A program made the translations under genes and the position numbers. From Sequoia sempervirens (Eukaryota > Streptophyta > Pinopsida > Cupressales > Cupressaceae), in NCBI GenBank assembly GCA_007258455.2, contig VDFB02270651.1, positions 491,730,711 to 491,794,710 on the forward strand: DNA of 64,000 nt, written 5' to 3'. Below the pieces are notes generated by a model, which saw nothing but the letters and a program-made list of their open reading frames with translations, ran no database searches and had not been told where the DNA came from. Positions 56,213-64,000 of this stretch are shown here, one piece after another. Positions within the stretch are counted from its first letter, which is position 1. Each line of letters begins with the position of its first letter.

Positions 56213-57370
56213 TTGAAAAAGCAGGAACACGCATATCCTGCTGGATTGCTTCAGCCACTTCCGATACTTGACAGGAAGTGGGAGTGTTTATCGATGGACT
56301 TTATCATGGGGTTGCCGAAAGCCCAAGGTAAAGATTGCATTTACGTAGTTGTTGATCGGCTGACCAAATATGCGCACTTCTTTCCGATCACTACTACATT
56401 CACAGCATCGCAGACTGCAGAGCTTTTCTTCAAAGAGGTATTCAGGTTACATGGTTTGCCTCGAACTATAGTCAGCGATAGAGACAGTCGGTTCATGAGC
56501 AACTTTTGGCAAGAGTTGTTCAGACTTTGTGGGACCAAACTGACATCGAGTACCAGCTACCATCCACAGACAGATGGACAGACGGAGATTGTCAATAAGT
56601 GGGTGGAAGGTTATCTGCGCAATTACATAGCTGGACAGCAGAGAGCTTGGGTGAGGTGGATATACCTCTGTGAGTATTGTTATAATTCCACTCACCACAT
56701 GACTATACAGATGACGCCCTTCATGGCATTGTACGGGTATGAGGCGCCCAACCTACTGGATTTGATATTGAGTGATAGTAGAGTGCCTAGCGTAGGTGAT
56801 ATGATGCAGAGTCAGCAGGACATTTTGAGGTCTCTCAGAGACAATATTCAGCGGGCACAAAATCAGCAGAAGCAGTATGCTGATCAGAAGAGGGTTGAGC
56901 GTTCCTTTGTGGTGGGTGACATGGTGTATCTCATGTTACAGCCATATCGTCAGTCTACTCTGCGGAAGAGTGGTGCAGAGAAATTGAAACCTCGTTACTA
57001 TGGTCCATTTCGAGTCATCAGACGAGTGGGCGAGGTTGCATATGAGTTGGACTTACCAGCGGATAGTAGGGTTTACAACGTGTTTCACGTTTCTAGCCTG
57101 AAGAAGGCATTGGGTCAGCATGTGATACCCTCTCTAGTTTTGCCACCCCTTGATGATGAGGGGAAATTGATACTAGTACCTGAGGCCATCCTCGAGGTGA
57201 GAGAGAGACATCTTCGGAGGCGGGTGATCAGGGAATATCTGATCAAGTGGAGAGATTTGCCAGTTGAGGATGCTACATGGGAGTCCAAGGAGATTTTACA
57301 GCATCCGGAGTTGAGATTGCTTGAGGACAAGCAATTTCAGGGAGGGTGGACTGTAATGTCCCCTTCCTAG
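56213..57370 (+). pseudogene. Chromovirus integrase core and chromodomain, 5'-truncated
   Basis: A 385-codon open frame starting abruptly at the linker before the integrase core; the HHCC domain, RT, RNase H and gag are absent. The D,D35E triad is complete (D29, D89, E125 of this frame). It continues through GDMVYLMLQPYRQ and KLKPRYYGPF to a chromodomain (REYLIKWRDL, DATWE). It ends in TVMSPS, with the stop inside the LTR. The frame is intact over its length, but without a start region it should not be made as a normal protein. Clearly related to, but distinct from, the element at 4820. Confidence 0.88.
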
Positions 57371-58701
57371 TCAATACAGCTGGTTTAGAGGTTAGCCTAT
57401 CATTTTGATCCTCGTAGACTGACAGATGTGTGTAGAGGATCACTTGAGGCAGTTATCCGGTGTTCGGGAGCATTACTCCTTCAGTTGATTCAGGTTTGGG
57501 CCCTAACAGACGTTTCCAGAGTGATTTACAGATACTTACTATTTATAGTAAGACAGGCAGGCAGGAGTTGCTATTTTTAGCAGGGCACCTGGTTCAGTTG
57601 GTCAACTCAGTTTCGACCCAGTTTGATGATCTGATGAACAAACAGTGTTTACTTGGGCATTTAATATTTATTAAAAAGTTTATTAATTTGACTTTATAAT
57701 ACAAAGTCACTTTAATGAAATATTAAAATTATTAAGTGGCGAATTATAAAGTATTTAATACTTTATAAAAGAGGGGTTAAAATAATAATTAATGAGCATT
57801 TAATTATTAATCAAAAAGGGGACGCCATTTATTAAATATTTGTCCCAAGTCAAAAAGGGCGAAATTAATCATTTATTTAAATAATTATTAAAAAGATGCC
57901 TTGGGTCGAATTCATGAAAGGAGGTATATATACTGCCAAGACAAATCGAACTCATTATGTTATGATTATTCAAATTTGTCTTATTTTCTCTCAGAGAGCA
58001 TTGGGGTTTGTGAAACCAGGGTTTCTGCAGATCAACAGGTTTTGAGGAACGTTCCCTCTTCAAGATCTGACATACTGAGACTGTGAAATATGAGTTGAAG
58101 ATTGTCAAACAGGGTGACTTCATTCAGAGGTTGCAGTTGTGCTTATTGAATCGATTCAGGAAGGGTTTGAAGAAGTTTATTGATCAGTTATTTGAGGCAA
58201 CTTATCTAAGATCCATTCACAGTGTTCTAGCACATCTTTCAGAGTGGTACGGATTTATTTAATGCTGCTGGCTAGGGCCGTACTTTTGTACTAGCAAGGG
58301 CGTACTTTTCTTTACTGGAGAATACGCCTTCCTTTTTCATCTCCTGTCTTTTGCAAAGTGGACGCCTAAGGTTTCTGGAGACATTTCATCAGTTTCGAGG
58401 TGGGAGATTGCATCATATCTTTCAGCCGTACCATTTCAGTCTCTCTTTCTGGCGCTTGCAAGCTTATCCAGGTTTTCAATAAAATGCTTGCCTTTTTGTT
58501 TGAATATTAAATATTGCAGTTGTAATCATCTGGGAAGATTAATAAACCATCTGGCATCGAGATTTGATCTAAGTTCTGTAGTTTATATGCATCTATTATT
58601 TTATATTATTTTTCCAGTCTTTTCTTGCAAAATCGCAATTTGTTCTTTAATTGCAAAAATACCAAAAAATCACAAATTCAGAAAACAAAACAAAAACCTC
58701 A
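57352..58701 (+). repeat. 3' LTR of the truncated chromovirus
   Basis: It starts TGTAATGTCCCCTTCC. An inverted repeat (TAGCCTA 57393-57399 with TAGACT 57415-57420) lies 41 bp inside, CTATTTATAG is at 57539-57548 and CTATTTTTAG at 57571-57580. A TATA-like GGTATATATAC lies near 57922-57932. The right end at ...ACCTCA (58701) is a best guess because no second LTR is present. Confidence 0.75.
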
Positions 58702-59100
58702 GTATTATTGGCCAGTGATCGGGTTGAGAGACACCTGGTCTCTTACACTACAACCCACAAAGAGGAGGATATGAACTTCACCACCTCCAAATGCTACATT
58801 GGGCTCTACAAGTCACAGCAGCCAGATATCAATTTTCAATGCCTTTAAACTCCTTGTCTCTATTCCCATGTCGACTTCCTTGTCAGTGATAATGTTTTTG
58901 AAGGGATAGGGAATGAGGTTAAGAATGCCGCATAGTTATATTACTCCCATTTTACCTAGTCGACACCTTGGATACAAACAAGTTGAGCAAGGAATGATGT
59001 GATTTTCCTCACAAATAGACTATGGGACACCACAAAGAATGTACGGCTTCACATAGGAATGGTATGACTGCATAAGAAGGGTACAGCTGGAACAAGGAAA
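58702..59100. other. No gene recognised
   Basis: Sequence between the chromovirus 3' LTR and the LTR of the minus-strand element; the boundary with the latter is not defined. No coding similarity seen. Confidence 0.4.
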
Positions 59101-59671
59101 AAACATATATAATAATTTATTCATTCCATCCTATACTTCACATTAAAATGTCCTAATCTCTAAAATTTTCCTTGGAACAAGACTTTGCAAATTTTGTCAA
59201 TCTTCAGTTGATGAATTCCAAATGTGAAATTTGTGTGACTCTACTTGTAACCAGCTAGGTAGATCTTGCCCTACCGAAACCGATTCCCCTTAGGGTTTTC
59301 GTCCTAGGGTTAGCTCCACAAGAAACTTTGAATGTCCACAAAAGAGAAAAATAAAATCTAGCATATGTCAAATGGGCTCCAAAATCTTCTTTTATTAAAC
59401 CCAAGAACTTTCCCGAAAGACTTTTCAAATTCTTTCCTTTTTAAAAATTCATTTAGCTCAAAAATAATAAAGTGGCCTTTTTAATATTTCTTATAATTTC
59501 CACTTTAGTCACTTTAATAAATTATTAAAATATGTTATCCATAAAATGTTACTTTATTGGACAACTTAAAATAATTAAGTTAATTTATTCCCTTATTGCC
59601 TGACTTTAGCCTACGGAAATAAAATGGGCTGAGCAATCATCTCCAACTACTCGTCAAAAAGGGACAATACA
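59101..59671 (-). repeat. 3' LTR of decayed minus-strand chromovirus (left edge unknown)
   Basis: The minus-strand start at 59671 is TGTATTGTCCC. An inverted repeat (TAGCCTA 59607-59613 with TGGGCT 59625-59630) lies 41 bp inside. It directly follows the chromodomain coding end. The left edge cannot be fixed without a second LTR. Confidence 0.6.
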
Positions 59672-62600
59672 ATCCTCTCTTCTCAAAATTGCTGGCCCTC
59701 AAGCAATTGCAGATTAGGATGCTACAAAATTTGTTCACCCTCCCAAGTGGCATCCTCATTGGGCAATTATCTCCATCTAATGAGATACTCCTTAATCACT
59801 CTGCTCCTCAATCTCTTTTCCCTAACATTTAAAACCCCAACAGGAGCCAAAACCAATCTGCCTTCCTCATCTAAAGGTGGAAGCTCAGGTGATGATGTGA
59901 TGTATTGTCCCAGTGTCTTTTTAAGGCAAGAAACGTGGAATACATTATGAATCATATTATTCTCTAGCAATTCTAATTCATAAGCCACTTCACCTATTCT
60001 TTGAACAATTTTGTAGGGGCCATAGAAACTGTGTTTCAACTTTTCTGCACCACTCTTTAAAGAAGACTGCCTGTATGGCTGAAGGCGCAAGAAAACTAAG
60101 TCACCCACCTCAAAACTTCTCTCAATTCTATGTCGGTCCACATACATCTAATCATTTTGGGCATTCTAAAGATTTTCCCTAAGGGTCCTAAGGAAGTCCT
60201 AACTTTCTTTTATCCAATCTTCAAACTTAGGAGCTCTACTATCACCAAAAGCTAAATCCACAAATGTTGGAGCATCATATCCATACAAAGCTCTGAAAGG
60301 AGTCATCCCTATCAACATATGATAGGTGGTATTGTAAGTTGTAACAATGCTCTCCCAAATGCAACCACCTAATCCAAACCTTCTGCTGCCCTACAACATG
60401 GTTACGCAAATACCCTTCCACCCATTTATTCACAATCTTTGTCTGGCTGATTTGAGGGTGGTAACTAGTGCTTCGGGTCAATTTTGTGCTAGCCAATCTA
60501 AACAACTCCTGCCAAAAAGCACTGTGAAACTTGTTGTCTCAATCATTAACTATATTCTTTGGCAATCCATGGAGTCTGAACACCTCCCTAAAAAACAACT
60601 CTGCAACCTGCAGTGCCTTACACTCCAATGAAATGGCAAAGAAATGTGCAAACTTGGTCAACCAATCAACTACCACAAAAATACAATCTTTGTTTTCTAC
60701 TTTCAATAGACCTATAATGAAATCCATCAATACACTTTCCCACTTCTACTCAGGAATAGGTAATGGTTGTAACAAACTTGCTGTGAGAGTGTGTTCTGAC
60801 TTCTTCTACTAACAAGTCATGCACTCACGAACATGCCCCAAGACATCATCTTTGAGACCCTTCCACAAGAATCTCTCCCTAACCTTCATGTAGGTATTGA
60901 AGTAGCCTGGATGTCCTAAAAGAGGGGTATTATGAATGGCTCTCAAAAAAAATTCCTTAAGCTTCGATTCAAGAACCAAGTAATCCTATCCTTGTAGTAG
61001 ATGATATAATCCACCACCTTGTATCTATCATCCTGAACCTGACCATCCACCAATTTGCATGCAAAAGTGTTCTTGGAATACACAACTAGGAGATAAGCCT
61101 TCCAATCGGCTGAAATCTTTGTTAAGGCGCAAATAGCAGGTTTTCTAGAGAGTGCATCTACAACAATATTCTTCTTTCCCTTCACATATTCTATATCAAA
61201 ATCATATGCCTATATTTTACTCACCCACTTTTGTTGTCTCTCATTCAAATTCTTCTGCTCCAAGAAGTATTTTAGGGCCTTAGGCTATTGTGATATGTTC
61301 TTACAACTTTTCCACTTACCAATTATTTTCTAAACTTTTCCAATACATGCATGATGGCAAGCATCTCCTTATCATAGATGGAATATTATCTCTCTGCATC
61401 TCGAAGCTTCCTACTCTCATATGCAATGGGCTGCTTGTTCTACATCAATACTACCCCAATCCCCTCACCTAAAGCATCACACTCCAAAACAAAGGGCTGA
61501 GAGAAATCAAGTAACGCCAACACCAAGACAAGTACTCATTACCTCCTTAAGTATCAAATGTGCGTTGAGCCTCATTCGGCCACCTAAAAGCTCCTTTCTT
61601 TGTAAGATTAGTGAGAGGTGCACCAAACTATGAGAACCCCTTCACAAATCTCCTGTAGTAGTTGGAAAGGCCATAGAATCCCCTCAACTCTATCAATGTC
61701 TTTGGCAAGGGCCACTCAAAAAAGGCCCGAATCTTCTCCTGATGAACCTGGATTCCATTTGCACCAATCACATGCCCCAAATAAAGAATCTTTGTCAACC
61801 CAAATTCATATTTAGAAGCTTTTGCAAATAGTGATTGTGACTCCACAATGCCATACACCTCATCAAGATATCTAATATGGTCCTCCCACATCTTGTTATA
61901 TATGAGAATATCATCAAAGAACACCCAAAGAAACTTCCACAACTATTTGTTCAAAATGTGGTTCATGCAAGACTAGAAGGTGGCAAGAGCATCGGTCAAG
62001 CTAAATGGCATGACAAGAAACTTGTAGTGCCCATAATGACACTTAAATGCTGTCTTATGTATATCCTGCTCCCTCACTCTAATCTGAGATCAATCTTAGA
62101 AAAGTATATAATCCCATGTAGCTCATCTAACAGCTCATCTATCCTTTGGATAGGATACCTATTTTTAATTGTCTTTTTATTCAGTGCACGGTAGCCAATG
62201 CACATTTGCATAGTCCCATCCTCCTTCCCCAAAACAACCAAAGTAAAGGGACTCAAGCTTGGCCATATGTCACCCATGTCCAATAACTCCTTAATTGCTT
62301 TTTCTATCTCCTTAGATCTTTTAGGATGTCGAGAAGGAGTGGTAATGATGGGCTTAGAGCCCTACTCTAGATCAAGCACATGCTCAAAACCCCTATAAGG
62401 AGGTCTCCAATGAGGAATCTCATTGAAAACCAAATTGTGCTTGTCCAACACAAATTGAATATCCACATGATGTCCATTGCTATTAGAAGGGGCCTTGGAT
62501 GAAATCAAACACTAGGTTGCCCATGCAACATCTCCATGCCTAAATATCCTCTCCATCCTCTTCACTAATACGATCTTGAGTACACCATTAGACATACCTC

Positions 62601-63158
62601 TTAGGACTACCTTTCTACCATCTTCTTTGAACTTTAACTCCATGGTTTGAAAATTCTATGAGTCTTTCCCCAATGAATGAAGCCACTGTATGCCCAAAAT
62701 GGCATTAGTATCACCAAGATCCACCACATAAAAATCATCTATAACAATATAATTTCCTAGAGCAATATTTAGATGTGGAACCCGTTTAGTGCAAGACATA
62801 TTGAAGCCATTTGCACTACAATGTTAAAGCCCTCAAAGTTCTCTGCCTGGATACCTCTCCTAGTCACCAAAGTTGAGTCAATAAAATTGTGAGTAGCCCC
62901 ACAATCAATCAAAACTATAACTCGCTGCCCCTGAAGAACTCCAAACTCTGAAAGAGTTATATCTAGGAGTGCCAGAGAGTGTAGCTACAATTCCCCCTTT
63001 TGTCTCCTTAAGTGGATGCTCATCCTCCTTTACATGCTCACTATCTGAGTCACTATGTCCGCTGCCATCAACTCCTACCTTCTCTTCCTCTTCACCATCA
63101 AAAACTGCCTCGATGTAATGAACCTTTCCCTTTCCCAAACACTTGTGGTCAGGTTCCT
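59672..63158 (-). pseudogene. Decayed Ty3/Gypsy chromovirus gag-pol
   Basis: Read on the minus strand, from right to left: the Gag C-terminus with a Cys-His knuckle remnant and acidic region (62905-63158), an aspartic protease whose catalytic motif reads DCGA instead of DTGA (about 62890), RT (62074-62400 and 61628-61942, with FFDDILIY), RNase H (about 61150-61600), integrase (60275-60800), and the integrase end plus chromodomain (59740-60147). Many stops and frameshifts separate the pieces, so it is long dead. Its gag is cut at 63158 by another LTR. Confidence 0.88.
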
Positions 63159-64000
63159 GTTGTGACCTTTTCACACATCGCCCCATTCAAGATGGGGACC
63201 CCCCTAATTTTTGCTCCATTCTGGTCTTTTGGCTTTGTTTTGTCTCTCTCTCTTTCTGTCTCTTTTCTGCTGTCTGCCTTTCCAGGGTTGTGTCCTCCAT
63301 TGAGCCTAAACGTGAACTTTTGGCCAAGTCTGAGAATTAGGGTTTTGAACTTTCCAACCAATTTGTGGTCAAAAGAGGGCATGTAAAATGCGCCCAAATG
63401 AGGGCATGTAAGGACAAAACAAGTGAGCTCAAAGGTCATATGTTGGGCATTGGAATTTCATCCTCCTACATGCCTAGAATGCGCCTATCCTCTTGCCTAT
63501 GAGATATGCGCCAAGTAAAGAGTAAGTGTGGGGGTGAAGCGTGGTAAACAAGGTAAAGGTGATGAAATAAAGTTTGCCTAGGCGTGGGAAGTTAATCCTC
63601 CTACATGTGTGAAATGCGCCAGGCTATGAGGTGATGTGAATAATAAAATTTGCTAAGTATGCCAAGGTAGGGTGATGGAAATGTGAAAGGAAGTTGCTAA
63701 GGCGCTAGGAATATTAAGCCTATGGGGTGATAAGAATAAACATGTTGGGTGTTAAAATTAAAATTTCTCCATGATATGTGCTTTCAAGAAAATTTTCCTA
63801 AGTGAATTGATAAAATCTCCTCACAGGCAAGATGAATGAAGTTGAATAAAAAAATTTTAAGGCAAGTGCAAAATGTGCTAAATAATTTTAAATTTTTCTA
63901 AGGCACAATATTTTCTTCCTTAGGAAAATCACGCCTAGACTTGAAGATGATGAAATTTCCGAAGGCGTGAGCAAAATTGCCTGAGATGAAGTCAGATGAT
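63159..64000 (+). mobile_element. Start of an LTR inserted in the gag of the decayed chromovirus
   Basis: It begins TGTTGTGACCTTTTCACACA exactly where the Gag coding similarity on the minus strand ends. Two hairpins lie near the terminus: TGTGA/TCACA (63161-63175) and CCCCAT/ATGGGG (63181-63197). Beyond about 63400 it holds diverged repeats with GCGCC and TCCTCCTACATG words. It continues past the window edge, so its class and orientation rest on the TG start alone. Confidence 0.5.

Noticed and set aside
58771..58930. Possible host exon downstream of the chromovirus LTR
   Set aside because: A short open stretch without splice-site support or recognisable domain; it is probably spacer or LTR.

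Overview
The window looks like intergenic DNA from a large, repeat-rich seed-plant nuclear genome. A gymnosperm is my best guess, but that is inference: no host gene is recognisable, retroelement density is very high, the LTRs are long, and Ty3/Gypsy chromovirus, Ty1/Copia and hAT debris are interleaved. There is one 100-N gap (4720-4819). I found no rRNA, tRNA or CRISPR, and no intact host gene.

Layout. 1-4719: end of an unidentified ORF, an LTR-like block with a TATA box, a dead Copia pol fragment and the start of a Gypsy-type LTR. 4820-13422: a nearly complete, young Ty3/Gypsy chromovirus (+ strand) with gag-protease, RT, RNase H, integrase and chromodomain, broken by one in-frame stop and a frameshift. 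13444-17722: a near-identical second copy of 291-4570, ending in an internally deleted solo LTR with TTTAT target-site duplications (TSDs). 17831-20487: minus-strand LTR remnants, one of which carries a 334-bp TRIM. 20696-33597: a decayed hAT transposase gene split by an 11-kb minus-strand non-autonomous LTR element (N1, TSD GCTTA). N1 is itself split by a 4.0-kb solo LTR (TSD AAACT). 35278-36768: a 1.5-kb hAT-type element. 38828-43285: another hAT-type element (8-bp TSD) with a second copy of the 4-kb solo LTR inside (TSD CATAT). 44758-55713: a small non-coding LTR element (TSD ACTCC) whose 3' LTR is split by a second non-autonomous element (N2, TSD TATTA) that contains a 5'-truncated Gypsy fragment. 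56213-58701: 3' end of a chromovirus plus its LTR. 58900-63158: a badly decayed minus-strand chromovirus. 63159-64000: the start of another LTR, inserted in the gag of that element.

Most interesting signals. (1) Eight LTRs from different families carry an inverted repeat of the type TAGCCTA-N11..15-TAGGCTA whose outer edge lies 41-43 bp from the TGTAATGTCCC terminus. (2) A symmetric CTA(A/T)4TAG motif with covarying flanks recurs in the U3 of several families. (3) N1 and N2 both carry, in the gag position, a long unrecognised ORF (about 1,000 codons) with a shared conserved block. (4) The 4-kb LTR family carries a roughly 230-bp periodic array of paired GGGCGCCC palindromes, with about 6 units in one copy and 4 in the other. 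(5) The 4.28-kb duplication on either side of the N gap may be a haplotype or scaffolding artefact.
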